Shown here one piece after another: positions 50,057 to 60,021 of a DNA stretch of 64,000 bases. The translations under genes and the position numbers were made by a program. The notes beneath the pieces were generated by a model that ran no database searches, had not been told where the DNA came from, and saw nothing but the letters and a program-made list of their open reading frames with translations. The stretch comes from an uncultured Prevotella sp. Lineage in GTDB: Bacteria; Bacteroidota; Bacteroidia; Bacteroidales; Bacteroidaceae. The stretch covers positions 1 to 64,000 of the forward strand of contig CALBLK010000022.1 of NCBI GenBank assembly GCA_937895845.1. Direction: 5' to 3'. Within the stretch, counting starts at the first letter, position 1, and each line of letters starts with the position of its first letter.

Positions 50057-52199
50057 GTTAGCGCTGATTGCAGCGGCACTGATGACCATGCAGACCTCCA
50101 ACGCACAGAAGCTGTTCACACTTGAAGACCTCAACTTCGGCGGCACCAATTACCACAACATGACACCGAAGAACCTGTTTCTCACCTGGTGGGGCGACAG
50201 GCTGATGTACCAGGACGCGGAGGAGAGCGGAACAATTGACACCAAGACCGGGCGGAAGACACCGGTGGTCCGGGTGGAAGACCTGGGCAAGGACTGGCAC
50301 AGTGCCATGAACGCCACCTACCCCTACGCCAAGCAGACGCTCGTTCTGCTCAGCAACGGCAAGGAACGTGTGCTCTACAACTGGAAGAGGCGGGCTGTGG
50401 AATGGCGGCAGCCCTGCGAGAATGAGACCGCGAGCGACTGGAACGCGCAGTCAAGGGCCGTGGCCTTCGTCAGGGACAACCAGCTCTGCGTGACCGACAG
50501 CAAGGGCCACACAAAGCAGCTGACCACCGACGGCAGCCGCGAGATAGTTTACGGACAGGCGGTACACCGCAATGAGTTCGGCATCAAGAAAGGCACATAC
50601 TGGAGCCCGGACGGACAGCGGCTGGCCTTCTACCGCATGGACCAGAGCATGGTGGCCGACTACCCGCAGGTCAACACATTCACGCCAATAGCCACCTACG
50701 AGCCAGACAAGTACCCGATGGCCGGGCAGACCAGCCACAAGGTGACCGTCGGTGTGTACGACATGGCCAGGGATACCACCGTTTATCTGAAAACAGGCGA
50801 CCCTACCGACCGCTATTTCACAGGCATACAGTGGAGCCCGGACGGCAAGTCAATTTACATGTTCGAACTGAACCGCAGACAGAATGACTGCCGCCTGGCG
50901 GACTATGATGCCACCACCGGCAAGCGCAAGGGCGAGATTTACCGCGAGACGAGCGACAAGTATGTGGAGCCGCTGAGCCCGGTGACGTTTGTTCCCTGGA
51001 GCAAGAACCTGATGGTGCTCCAGAGCCAGCGCGACGGCTACAACCACCTGTATATATATAATGAAAAGGGTGAAGAAGTGACGCAGCTAACCAAGGGCAA
51101 CTTTGTGGTTGAGCGGCTCGTGGGGTTCAACGCCAAGGACAAGCGCATCATTATCGAGTCGAACGAGCTGGGACCGCTGCAACGCAACCTGTATGCCGTT
51201 GACTACAAGAGCGGCAGGCGCACACTGCTTGACAACGGCAGGGGCATGCACCGCGCACAGCTGTCAGAGAGCGGGCAGTGGCTGGCCGACCGCTATACGG
51301 AGCCCGGCGTTCCGCGCAACATTGACCTGACAAGCACGGTCACAGGCAAACGCCAGAGGCTGCTCACCGCCAGTGACCCCTGGCAGGGCTACACCGTGCC
51401 TACTTACGAGTGTGGCACCATCAAGGCGGCCGACGGCACAACAGACCTTTACTACCGCATGGTGAAGCCGGCCAACTTTGACGCTACCAAGAAATATCCC
51501 ACCATAGTTTACGTCTACGGCGGCCCGCATGCCCACCAGGTCAACGCCTCCTGGCACTATGGCAGCCGCTCGTGGGACACCTACATGGCCCAGAAAGGCT
51601 ACATCGTGTTCTCCCTGGACAACCGGGGCAGCGAACGCCGCGGCCGCGATTTCGAGCAAGTCACGTTTCACCAGCTGGGCAAGGTGGAGATGGAAGACCA
51701 GATGAAGGGGGTTGACTTCCTCAAGTCGCTGCCCTATGTTGACGCCAGCCGGCTGGGCGTTCACGGATGGAGCTTCGGCGGCTTTATGACCATCTCGCTG
51801 ATGACCCACCACCCCGACATCTTCAAGGTGGGCGTGGCCGGAGGCCCTGTGATTGACTGGAAGTGGTACGAGGTGATGTACGGCGAGCGCTACATGGGCA
51901 CGCCGCAGGACAACCCCAAGGGTTACGAGGCCTCCTCGCTGCTTGGCCAGGCCAGGAACCTGAAGGGAAAACTCCAGATTATCATCGGCATGAACGACCC
52001 TGTGGTGGTGCCACAGAACGCACTTCAGTTCCTCAACGCCTGCGCAGAGGCGGGCACACAGCCCGACTTCTTCGCCTATCCGGGCGAGGGGCACAACATG
52101 ATGGGGCACAAGAGTGTGCACCTGCACGAGAGAATCACTCAGTATTTCGAGGACTACCTGAAGCCCATCGGCGCCGGGAGTGCTGCAAACAGGCCGTAA
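50043..52199 (+). CDS. Dipeptidyl peptidase IV (S9B)
   Basis: 718 residues from the ATG at 50043 (MRNTELALIAAALMTMQTSNAQ, signal peptide). The N-terminal beta-propeller (about 60-450) carries SPDGQRLAFYRMDQ and SPDGKSIYMFELNRR; the C-terminal alpha/beta-hydrolase has GWSFGGFMT with the catalytic Ser, the Asp region IIIGMNDPVVVPQNAL and His region FFAYPGEGHNMMGH. It removes X-Pro dipeptides; in Prevotella and Porphyromonas it is periplasmic or surface. The open frame upstream overlaps the RNA methyltransferase tail and is not coding. Confidence 0.93.
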   Translation: MRNTELALIAAALMTMQTSNAQKLFTLEDLNFGGTNYHNMTPKNLFLTWWGDRLMYQDAEESGTIDTKTGRKTPVVRVEDLGKDWHSAMNATYPYAKQTLVLLSNGKERVLYNWKRRAVEWRQPCENETASDWNAQSRAVAFVRDNQLCVTDSKGHTKQLTTDGSREIVYGQAVHRNEFGIKKGTYWSPDGQRLAFYRMDQSMVADYPQVNTFTPIATYEPDKYPMAGQTSHKVTVGVYDMARDTTVYLKTGDPTDRYFTGIQWSPDGKSIYMFELNRRQNDCRLADYDATTGKRKGEIYRETSDKYVEPLSPVTFVPWSKNLMVLQSQRDGYNHLYIYNEKGEEVTQLTKGNFVVERLVGFNAKDKRIIIESNELGPLQRNLYAVDYKSGRRTLLDNGRGMHRAQLSESGQWLADRYTEPGVPRNIDLTSTVTGKRQRLLTASDPWQGYTVPTYECGTIKAADGTTDLYYRMVKPANFDATKKYPTIVYVYGGPHAHQVNASWHYGSRSWDTYMAQKGYIVFSLDNRGSERRGRDFEQVTFHQLGKVEMEDQMKGVDFLKSLPYVDASRLGVHGWSFGGFMTISLMTHHPDIFKVGVAGGPVIDWKWYEVMYGERYMGTPQDNPKGYEASSLLGQARNLKGKLQIIIGMNDPVVVPQNALQFLNACAEAGTQPDFFAYPGEGHNMMGHKSVHLHERITQYFEDYLKPIGAGSAANRP

Positions 52200-52259
52200 A
52201 GCAGCGGCAGCCGGCCATTTAAAGACTATCAAGCAAACACATACAAGAACAATTAGGAT

Positions 52260-53534
52260 ATGAACATACTACTGTTAGGCAGCGGCGGCCGTGAGCACGC
52301 ACTGGCCTGGAAGATTGCACAGAGTCCGCGGGTGGAGAAACTGTTTGTCGCACCGGGCAACGCCGGAACGGCCTGCTGCGGCGAAAACGTTGACATGAGG
52401 GCCGATGACTTTGAGGCCATCAAGCGGTTCTGCGCGGAGAAAGCCATCGACATGGTGGTGGTAGGCCCAGAGGACCCACTGGTGAAAGGCATCTACGACG
52501 AGCTGCGCATGGACGCACGCACGGCGGACATCCCGGTGATCGGCCCTTCAAAGGAGGGCGCGGTGCTAGAGGGCTCAAAGGACTTTGCCAAGGGCTTCAT
52601 GGCGCGCCACAACATCCCTACGGCCAGGTATGGCACGTTCGACGGAGCCACGCTCAGCGAGGGACTGGCTTTCCTGGAGACGCTCAAGCCACCCTATGTG
52701 CTCAAGGCTGACGGGCTGTGCGCCGGAAAGGGTGTGCTCATCCTGCCCACGCTGGAGGAGGCCCGGCACGAGCTGAAGGAAATGCTGGGCGGAATGTTCG
52801 GCAACGCATCGGCACGCGTAGTCATCGAGGAATTCCTCAGCGGCATCGAGTGCTCAGTGTTTGCGCTCACCGACGGACAGCACTACAAGATTCTGCCCGA
52901 GGCCAAGGACTACAAGCGCATCGGAGAGCACGACACGGGACTGAACACAGGCGGGATGGGCAGCGTGTCGCCGGTGCCCTTCGCTGACAAGGCGTGGATG
53001 AAGAAAGTGGAAGACCGCATCATCCGTCCCACGGTTGAGGGACTGTCGGCAGAGGGTATCGCCTACAAGGGCTTTATCTTCTTCGGACTTATCAACGTAA
53101 AGGGCGAGCCGATGGTCATCGAATACAACTGCCGCATGGGCGACCCCGAAACCGAGAGCGTGATGCTCAGGCTGAAGAGCGACCTCGTTGACCTGCTCGA
53201 GGGTGTGGCCGCGGGCGACCTTGACCAGCGCCCCATCGCGTTCGACGAGCGCGCAGCGGTGTGCGTGATGCTGGTCAGCGGCGGCTATCCGCAGGCCTAC
53301 AAGAAAGGCTATCCCATCACTGGCATCGACCAGGTGGAAGACAGCATCGTTTTCCATGCAGGAACAGCCCTGAAAGACGGCCAGGTGGTGACCGACGGCG
53401 GACGTGTCATTGCCGTGAGCTCATACGGGAAAGACAGGGCAGAGGCACTGAAAAAGTCGTTCGAGGCTGCCCAGAAGATACAGTTTAAAGACAAATATTT
53501 CAGAAAGGACATCGGCGCTGACCTGCAAGCATGA
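52260..53534 (+). CDS. purD: Phosphoribosylamine--glycine ligase
   Basis: 424 residues, typical GARS. It joins glycine to phosphoribosylamine in purine synthesis. N-terminal MNILLLGSGGREHALAWKIA, VVVGPEDPLVKGIYDELR, ATP-grasp motifs (LKADGLCAGKGVLILP; EFLSGIECSVFALTDG; LNTGGMGSVSPVPF; EYNCRMGDPETESV). The next gene overlaps as ATGA. Confidence 0.97.
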   Translation: MNILLLGSGGREHALAWKIAQSPRVEKLFVAPGNAGTACCGENVDMRADDFEAIKRFCAEKAIDMVVVGPEDPLVKGIYDELRMDARTADIPVIGPSKEGAVLEGSKDFAKGFMARHNIPTARYGTFDGATLSEGLAFLETLKPPYVLKADGLCAGKGVLILPTLEEARHELKEMLGGMFGNASARVVIEEFLSGIECSVFALTDGQHYKILPEAKDYKRIGEHDTGLNTGGMGSVSPVPFADKAWMKKVEDRIIRPTVEGLSAEGIAYKGFIFFGLINVKGEPMVIEYNCRMGDPETESVMLRLKSDLVDLLEGVAAGDLDQRPIAFDERAAVCVMLVSGGYPQAYKKGYPITGIDQVEDSIVFHAGTALKDGQVVTDGGRVIAVSSYGKDRAEALKKSFEAAQKIQFKDKYFRKDIGADLQA

Positions 53535-54469
53535 CCAAGCGACTGCAAAACAGAATATCGGAAAGCCGGATGGCCCTGCCCGTGATGGCAGTGTATGGCA
53601 GCATGGTGTGGATGGCCGGAGGCTTGGTGACCGGGCACTGGTGGATTCAGTTCGCGCTCTTCGCCCTGTCCACCTACCTCATGGTGGAGCTGAACAACAG
53701 CAATGCGCTCATCCGCATATACAGCCGGATGGTGTCGTGCTCATACATCGCAATCACCACAGCGGCCTGTTTCATGTTCGGCTCGCAGAGCGGCGCCTTC
53801 ACCCAGCTGTGCTTCGTGGTGGCCTGCCTGTGCCTGTTCAAGACCTACCAGGACCAAAAGGCCACCGGCATGGCTTTCATGGCATCGCTCAGTCTGAGCT
53901 TGGTGTCGTTCACATCCGTCCACGTGCTGTACTTCTTCCCGGTAATGTGGGGCATCATGGCCGCGTTTCTCCAGTCGCTGAGCCTGCGCACGTGGGGAGC
54001 CTCCGTGCTGGGAGGGCTCACCCCCTACTGGATGCTGATGCCCTACCTGGTCTATACCGGCAGCTTTGACATGGTGGCCGGCAACCTCGGACAACTGCTC
54101 GCATTCGCGCCCATCGGCGACTTCAGCGCCATCAACCGGCAGCAGTGGGTCACACTGGCCTTTGTTTGCGCCCTCGCCCTGACTGGCACCGTCCACTACC
54201 TGCGCACCAGCTACAATGACAAAATCCGCATCAGGCAGCTCTACGAGTGCTTCATCACCGTGGACTTCTTTGCCTTCCTGCTCTTTGCGCTCCAGCCGCA
54301 GCACTATGAGCTGGCCATGCACCTGCTCATCATCAACACCAGCCCGCTCATCGCCCATTTCATTGCGCTCACACACACGCGGGTGACCAATGTCTCCTTT
54401 ATCGCAATCCTTACCGCCACTCTGGCACTAACGGCTTATAACCTATGGATTTCATCACTGGCTTTCTGA
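53531..54469 (+). CDS. Polytopic membrane protein of unknown function
   Basis: 312 residues with about eight hydrophobic helices (AVYGSMVWMAGGLVTGHW; LFALSTYLMVELNNSNALIR; LALTGTVHYLRTSYNDKIRI). The NNSNALIRIYSRMVS segment is a conserved-looking polar motif between helices. It is translationally coupled to purD (ATGA) and overlaps the YqaA-ZnuA gene by 25 bases, so it belongs to this unit, but I recognise no family with certainty. Confidence 0.7.
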   Translation: MTKRLQNRISESRMALPVMAVYGSMVWMAGGLVTGHWWIQFALFALSTYLMVELNNSNALIRIYSRMVSCSYIAITTAACFMFGSQSGAFTQLCFVVACLCLFKTYQDQKATGMAFMASLSLSLVSFTSVHVLYFFPVMWGIMAAFLQSLSLRTWGASVLGGLTPYWMLMPYLVYTGSFDMVAGNLGQLLAFAPIGDFSAINRQQWVTLAFVCALALTGTVHYLRTSYNDKIRIRQLYECFITVDFFAFLLFALQPQHYELAMHLLIINTSPLIAHFIALTHTRVTNVSFIAILTATLALTAYNLWISSLAF

Positions 54470-55716
54470 TACAGTATGGCTACTGGGGCATGCTGTTTGC
54501 CGCCTTTCTGGCCGGCAGCTTCTTTCCGTTCAGCAGCGAGGCTGTAATGGTGGGGCTGATAGCCGCCGGACTGCCCCCAAAAGAACTGTGCGTCTACGCC
54601 ACCATCGGCAATGCTGCCGGCGGCATGTTCAACTATGGCGTTGGACGGATGGGCAAGGGCGAATGGATAGAGAAATACCTCCATGTGAAAAAGAAAGACC
54701 TTGACAAGGCCGAACGCTTTATGGCCGGGCGGGGAGCCTGGATGGGCTTCTTCGGCTTCCTGCCCCTGCTGGGCAGCGCCATCACCATCCTGCTGGGACT
54801 GATGCGGGCCAACATCGTCATCTCAATGGCGAGCATCACCATCGGCAAAGCCCTGCGCTACATTCTCCTTGCACTGGGCATGAGCGCCTTTGCGCTCACC
54901 TCGTGCACGGGAGCGCACGAGCGGCAGAAGCCAGTGGTGACGGTCACCATCGAGCCTTTGCGGTTCTTTGTCGAACAGATTGGCGGCGACCACTTTAAGG
55001 TGAACACAATGGTTCCGGGCGGAAGCAGCCCCGAAACCTACGAACCCACGGCCCGGCAGATGGTGGAGCTGGGCGAAAGCCAGATCTATTTCATGGTGGG
55101 ACAGCTGGGCTTTGAGCGCACACAGGCACGCCAGCTGAGGGCCAACGCCCCCCAGCTGACGTGGGTGGACACATCGGAGGGCATCCGCCCACTGGCAGGC
55201 CCGGACAACACTGCCGACCCTCACACATGGACATCGCCGGACAACGCCATCGTGATAGCCCGGAACATCTACAGGGCACTGGCCATGGCCGACAGCCGGG
55301 ACTCCTTGGTGTTCAAGGAGAACCTCAGGCGGCTGTGCAGCCGCATCACGCAGCTTGACCGCACCATCAGCACTCGCATGGCGGCAGCGCGTGACAGAGA
55401 CAAGGGCCACGCGCGCGCCTTTGTCATCTACCACCCCACACTCACCTATTTCGCCAGGCGTTACGGACTGGAGCAACTGGCCGTCGAGGAGAACGGGCAC
55501 GAGCCATCGGCGCAGTCGCTGAGACAGCTGCTTGACAAGGCTGCGGCCAAGGGCGCGCGTGTGATGCTGGTGCAGAAGGAATTCAGCAACCGTAACATCG
55601 CCACCGTGTGCCAAGGGACAGGCATTGAGACCAAGGAAATCAACCCGCTGAGCTACAACTGGTTCGATGAGATGGACGCCATCTCGAAAATTCTGTGCGG
55701 AGATTCGTGCCAATAA
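54445..55716 (+). CDS. Fusion: YqaA-type membrane domain + ZnuA-like zinc-binding lipoprotein
   Basis: 423 residues. Residues 1-150 are a YqaA/DedA-like membrane protein (AFLAGSFFPFSSEAVMVGLI; IGNAAGGMFNYGVGRMGKGE; ITIGKALRYILLALG). The last helix runs directly into a lipobox (FALTSC, Cys 154) and a substrate-binding protein of the ZnuA/cluster 9 type (VVTVTIEPLRFFVEQIGGDH; ADPHTWTSPDNAIVIARNIY; VIYHPTLTYFARRYGLEQLA; GHEPSAQSLRQLL). The codons are continuous with no frameshift. Cleavage at Cys 154 by signal peptidase II could release the two parts. The ATPase gene follows 29 bases on; a zinc-uptake role is inferred. Confidence 0.85.
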   Translation: MDFITGFLIQYGYWGMLFAAFLAGSFFPFSSEAVMVGLIAAGLPPKELCVYATIGNAAGGMFNYGVGRMGKGEWIEKYLHVKKKDLDKAERFMAGRGAWMGFFGFLPLLGSAITILLGLMRANIVISMASITIGKALRYILLALGMSAFALTSCTGAHERQKPVVTVTIEPLRFFVEQIGGDHFKVNTMVPGGSSPETYEPTARQMVELGESQIYFMVGQLGFERTQARQLRANAPQLTWVDTSEGIRPLAGPDNTADPHTWTSPDNAIVIARNIYRALAMADSRDSLVFKENLRRLCSRITQLDRTISTRMAAARDRDKGHARAFVIYHPTLTYFARRYGLEQLAVEENGHEPSAQSLRQLLDKAAAKGARVMLVQKEFSNRNIATVCQGTGIETKEINPLSYNWFDEMDAISKILCGDSCQ

Positions 55717-55745
55717 CCCGAACAACCGCTTAAAGCACAAAAGCC

Positions 55746-56405
55746 ATGCAGCCATTACAGATAGAGCTCAGCCATGTGACAGCCGGCTATGAAGGCCATG
55801 CCCACATCAGGGATGTGTGCCTCCGCATCAACAGAAATGACTTTGTGGGCATTGTGGGGCGCAACGGCGGAGGCAAGACCACACTGCTGCGCGTCATCCT
55901 CGGGCTGCTCAAGCCCCTGTCAGGAACAGTGAACTACTTTGATGAGAACGGACACACCTGCGTCCGTCCGCAGATGGGCTACCTGCCCCAGCACAGTGCC
56001 ATCGACCGCGACTTTCCCATCACGGTGGAAGAGACCGTGCTCTCGGGCCTTCAATGTCGCAAGTCGCTGCTGGCACCTTTCAGCCGCGAACTGAGGGAAA
56101 TGGCCGGCAGGGCCATCCACAAAATGGAGCTTGACGCGCTGAAAGACAGGCCCATCAAGGCGTTGAGCGGCGGCGAACTGCAACGCACACTCATGGCGCG
56201 CGCCATAGCCGCCGACCCGCAGGTGCTGGTGCTCGACGAACCCAACACCTACATTGACAGCCACACCAGGGAGCGGCTGGAACGGCTGCTTGACAAACTG
56301 AGCGGCCAGCGCACCATCATCATGGTAAGCCACGACACGGCCAGCCTCGGCAAGCGTGCCACCACACTTGTGCGAATGGACGAAACGGCCACTATTTCGC
56401 GTTAA
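55746..56405 (+). CDS. Metal ABC transporter ATP-binding protein (ZnuC-like)
   Basis: 219 residues. Walker A GRNGGGKTTLLR, Q-loop region MGYLPQHSAIDRDFPITVEE, signature LSGGELQRTLMARAIA, Walker B VLVLDEPNTYID, H-loop VSHD. The sequence type and position after the ZnuA-like fusion indicate zinc or manganese uptake. No membrane permease gene (ZnuB) follows: the next gene is DUF2723, so the permease must be elsewhere. Confidence 0.88.
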   Translation: MQPLQIELSHVTAGYEGHAHIRDVCLRINRNDFVGIVGRNGGGKTTLLRVILGLLKPLSGTVNYFDENGHTCVRPQMGYLPQHSAIDRDFPITVEETVLSGLQCRKSLLAPFSRELREMAGRAIHKMELDALKDRPIKALSGGELQRTLMARAIAADPQVLVLDEPNTYIDSHTRERLERLLDKLSGQRTIIMVSHDTASLGKRATTLVRMDETATISR

Positions 56406-56442
56406 AAAAGGCGAAAAGACCTGTAACTTAGCCGATTTATAT

Positions 56443-56450
56443 TAACTTTG
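56443..56450 (+). promoter_or_regulatory. -7 box of the DUF2723 gene
   Basis: TAACTTTG about 100 bases before the ATG, followed by a leader with the hairpin CAGACGCT/AGCGTCTG (near 56473-56496). No -33 box at standard spacing. Confidence 0.5.
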
Positions 56451-56550
56451 CACGCGTATATGAATCAGCAGACAGACGCTCAATGCAAGCGTCTGCCGCA
56501 CACTGGCAGATTCGAATAGTTTTAACACCTACCTAATATTTAGCCAAAGA

Positions 56551-59500
56551 ATGAAGCGATTTAAACTGGTAGACAATATTCTGGGCTGGCTATCCTTTTT
56601 GATAGCGGCCTTTGTCTATTGCTCTACGATTGAGCCGACAGCCAGCTTCTGGGACTGTCCCGAATTCATCACAACAGGTTACAAACTGGAGATTGGACAC
56701 CCGCCCGGCGCACCATTCTTTATGCTCACAGCCAACCTGTTCTCCCAGTTTGTCAGTGACCCCTCGCAAGTTGCACGCATGGTGAACGCCATGAGCGCCC
56801 TGCTCTCGGCCACCACCATCCTGTTCCTGTTCTGGTCGATATCACACCTCACCCGCAAGCTGCTCACTGACAACTGGAACGAGCTGACCGTCGGCAAGAC
56901 CATCGCCATCGAGATGGCAGCCATGACCGGCGCACTGATTTACACATTCAGCGACACCTTCTGGTTCAGTGCGGTCGAGGGAGAGGTTTACGCCTACTCC
57001 TCGGCGTTCACGGCTGTGGTGTTCTGGCTGATATTAAAGTGGGAGGAGCATGCAGACGAGCCCCACAGCGACCGCTGGCTGGTGCTCATCATGTACATGA
57101 CAGGCCTCTCCATCGGCGTCCATCTGCTTAACCTGCTCTGCGTGCCGGCCATCGTGCTGGTGTACTACTACCGCCGCTTCCCCCACCAAGACGGCCGCGC
57201 CGACCTCAAGGGCTCGCTCGTGGCACTGGCCATTTCTGTGGTTATCCTGGCCGCAGTGCTCTATGGCGTGGTTCCCGGCATCGTGCGCGTGGGCGGCTGG
57301 TTCGAGCTGTTCTTCGTCAACGTCCTTGGCTGTCCGTTCAACACCGGCGAGATTATCTACATCTTCCTGCTCATCGCCTGCATCATCTGGGCCATCTGGG
57401 AGACCTACCGGAAGAACGGCAAGCGCGGCAACATCGCCTTCCTTGCCTCCGTCGCCATGCTGGGCATACCTTTCTATGGCTACGGATGGAGCTCGGTGGC
57501 CATCGGCATTGTGGTGCTGGCCATCCTCTGGTTCATCCTGCAGCGCAAGGCCGCCGGCAAGCCGCTTGTGAGCGCCCGGGTGAAAAACACCTCGCTGCTC
57601 TGCATGCTGATGCTGATGATTGGCTACTCGACCTATGCCGTCATTGTCATCCGCTCGGCCGCCAACCCGCCCATGGACCAGAACTCTCCCGAGGACATCT
57701 TCACGCTGGGCGAATACCTGGGCCGCGAGCAGTATGGCCAGCGCCCGCTGTTCTACGGCCAGGCCTACACCTCGCAGGTGGCCCTGGAGCGCGAGGGCGG
57801 CATGTGCCGCCCCGAGATGAGCAAAGGCGCACCGGTCTACCAGCGCAAGGAGAAGAGCAGCGCCAGCGAGAAAGACTCCTACTTCGTTGTGCGCACCAAG
57901 GACGAGTACAAGTACGCCCAGAACATGCTGTTCCCCCGGATGTACAGCAGTGCCCACACTGACGCATACGAGAGCTGGATGGGCGGAGTCGACGGTAACA
58001 ACGTGCCCTATGACCGCTGCGGCGAAAACATTACCGTCAAGGTCCCCACACAGCTGGAGAACCTGCGCTTCTTCCTGTCCTACCAGTGCAACTTCATGTA
58101 CTGGCGCTACTTCATGTGGAACTTCGCGGGCCGTCAGAACGACCTGCAGGGCAACGGAGAGCTGGAGCACGGCAACTGGATTAGCGGTTTCAAGTGGCTT
58201 GACAACTGGCGCCTGGGCGACCAGAGCAAGCTGCCCGACGACCTGAAGAGCAACAAGGGACACAACGTGTTCTACTGCCTGCCATTGCTGCTCGGCCTCA
58301 TCGGCCTCTTCTGGCAGGCGTTCCGCAAGGGGCAGAAAGGCATCCGCCAGTTCTGGGTGGTGTTCTTCCTGTTCTTCATGACCGGCCTGGCCATCGTGAT
58401 TTACCTGAACCAGACCCCCATGCAGCCACGCGAGCGCGACTATGCCTATGCCGGCTCGTTCTACGCCTTTGCCATCTGGTGCGGCATGGGTGTGGCAGCC
58501 ATCACCGAAATGCTGTGGCGCAAGCTCAGGGGTCACGAGGCGGCTGTCGCCGCACTGGTAGGACTGGCTGGCCTGGCTGTGCCCGTCCAGATGGCTTCGC
58601 AGACATGGGACGACCATGACCGCAGCGGCCGCTACACCTGCCGCGACTTCGGCCAGAACTACCTCATGTCACTCCAGCAGGAGGGAGCGCCCATCATCTT
58701 CACCAACGGCGACAATGACACCTTCCCCCTGTGGTACAACCAGGACACCGAGGGTGTGCGTACCGACGCCCGCGTGTGCAACCTCAGCTACCTGCAAACC
58801 GACTGGTACATCGACCAGATGAGGCGCCCGGCCTACAACTCGCCGTCGGTTCCCATCACGTGGAGCCGCCTGGAATACTGCGCCGGCACCAATGACTACA
58901 TCCGCGTTGTGCCACAGCTCAAGGAAAGCATCAAGCAGCTGTACCAGACTTATCCCGAGGAGGCGAAGAAACTCTTTGGCGACAACCCCTTCGAACTGAA
59001 GAACGTGCTGAAGTACTGGGTGCGCAACAAGCTGAACGCCCAGCAGCGCGAGGTGCTCAAACTGCTTGTGGGCGACACGGGCGACGGCATCCACGTGATT
59101 CCCACCGACACGGTTTACATGACCATTGACAAGGAGGCGGTAAGGAAGAGCGGCATGATGATGGCCGCAGACTCCATCCCCGACCGGATGACCATCTCAC
59201 TCAAAGGCAAGAGCGCCCTGTACAAGGGAGACCTGATGATGCTTGAGATGATAGCCCAGTGCAACTGGACACGGCCCATCTATGTGGCCATGACCGTGGG
59301 AGAGGACAACTACATGAACCTTGGCGACAACTTCGTGCAAGAGGGACTGGTGAACCGCATCACCCCGTTCACCACAACCGTTGACGGCGTGCCGGTCGAC
59401 GGCGCGAAGAACTTCGACACCGAGCGCACCTACAACTGCCTGATGAAGAAGTTCAAGTTTGGCGGCCTGGAGCAGAAGGGGCTCTACATCGACGAGACAG

Positions 59501-59940
59501 TGATGCGCATGTGCTACACGCACCGCAGGATATTCATGCAGCTGGCCAACAACCTCATCAAGGAGAACCAGCCGAAGCGCGCAGCCGAAGTGCTGGCCTA
59601 CGCTGACAAGCACATCCCCTACTACAACGTACCCGTTGACTTCTACGGCTCACTGGACGAGGCCCGGGCCTATGCCGCCATTGGCAACAAGGGCAAGGCC
59701 ATGAACCTGCTGAAGCAGCTGTGGACCAAGTCAGAACAGTACCTCAACTGGTACTGCAGCCTGGACGGCATCCGCTTTGCGAGCGCCCAGTCGGACTGTC
59801 TGCGCCACTTCTACATCATGCAGCAGGTGAACATGCTCGCCGCCCATATTGATGCCAAGTGGGCCGAGACAAACATGAACAAGATGGGAACCCTGATGGA
59901 CACCTACTCGAACAAGGGCGGGAGATTTCCCAACCAGTAA
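56551..59940 (+). CDS. DUF2723 membrane glycosyltransferase-like protein
   Basis: 1129 residues. The N-terminal ~600 residues form a GT-C-like multi-pass membrane domain: IEPTASFWDCPEFITTGYKL (early acidic loop), LEIGHPPGAPFFMLTANLF, ALIYTFSDTFWFSAVEGEVY. The DUF2723 family has a PMT-like fold and is implicated in protein or lipid glycosylation. The C-terminal part is soluble, with NDNDTFPLWYNQDTEG and TPR-like helices near the end (QPKRAAEVLAYADKHIPYYN; AAIGNKGKAMNLLKQLWTK). Specificity is unknown. Stands alone with a strong terminator. Confidence 0.88.
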   Translation: MKRFKLVDNILGWLSFLIAAFVYCSTIEPTASFWDCPEFITTGYKLEIGHPPGAPFFMLTANLFSQFVSDPSQVARMVNAMSALLSATTILFLFWSISHLTRKLLTDNWNELTVGKTIAIEMAAMTGALIYTFSDTFWFSAVEGEVYAYSSAFTAVVFWLILKWEEHADEPHSDRWLVLIMYMTGLSIGVHLLNLLCVPAIVLVYYYRRFPHQDGRADLKGSLVALAISVVILAAVLYGVVPGIVRVGGWFELFFVNVLGCPFNTGEIIYIFLLIACIIWAIWETYRKNGKRGNIAFLASVAMLGIPFYGYGWSSVAIGIVVLAILWFILQRKAAGKPLVSARVKNTSLLCMLMLMIGYSTYAVIVIRSAANPPMDQNSPEDIFTLGEYLGREQYGQRPLFYGQAYTSQVALEREGGMCRPEMSKGAPVYQRKEKSSASEKDSYFVVRTKDEYKYAQNMLFPRMYSSAHTDAYESWMGGVDGNNVPYDRCGENITVKVPTQLENLRFFLSYQCNFMYWRYFMWNFAGRQNDLQGNGELEHGNWISGFKWLDNWRLGDQSKLPDDLKSNKGHNVFYCLPLLLGLIGLFWQAFRKGQKGIRQFWVVFFLFFMTGLAIVIYLNQTPMQPRERDYAYAGSFYAFAIWCGMGVAAITEMLWRKLRGHEAAVAALVGLAGLAVPVQMASQTWDDHDRSGRYTCRDFGQNYLMSLQQEGAPIIFTNGDNDTFPLWYNQDTEGVRTDARVCNLSYLQTDWYIDQMRRPAYNSPSVPITWSRLEYCAGTNDYIRVVPQLKESIKQLYQTYPEEAKKLFGDNPFELKNVLKYWVRNKLNAQQREVLKLLVGDTGDGIHVIPTDTVYMTIDKEAVRKSGMMMAADSIPDRMTISLKGKSALYKGDLMMLEMIAQCNWTRPIYVAMTVGEDNYMNLGDNFVQEGLVNRITPFTTTVDGVPVDGAKNFDTERTYNCLMKKFKFGGLEQKGLYIDETVMRMCYTHRRIFMQLANNLIKENQPKRAAEVLAYADKHIPYYNVPVDFYGSLDEARAYAAIGNKGKAMNLLKQLWTKSEQYLNWYCSLDGIRFASAQSDCLRHFYIMQQVNMLAAHIDAKWAETNMNKMGTLMDTYSNKGGRFPNQ

Positions 59941-59951
59941 CCCGAGACACC

Positions 59952-59996
59952 CTGCCCTCCATTTCTCCGGCACATGAGGAATGGAGGGCAGTTTTT
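59952..59996 (+). terminator. Intrinsic terminator
   Basis: CTGCCCTCCATT (59952-59963) pairs with AATGGAGGGCAG (59980-59991), followed by TTTTT: a textbook rho-independent terminator for the DUF2723 gene. Confidence 0.92.
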
Positions 59997-60021
59997 ATGA
60001 CAGCTACGACATCTACCCAAC

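Noticed and set aside
57034..58617. 527-codon ORF antisense to the DUF2723 gene
   Set aside because: Shadow frame of a clear membrane protein gene; no start context, no domain.
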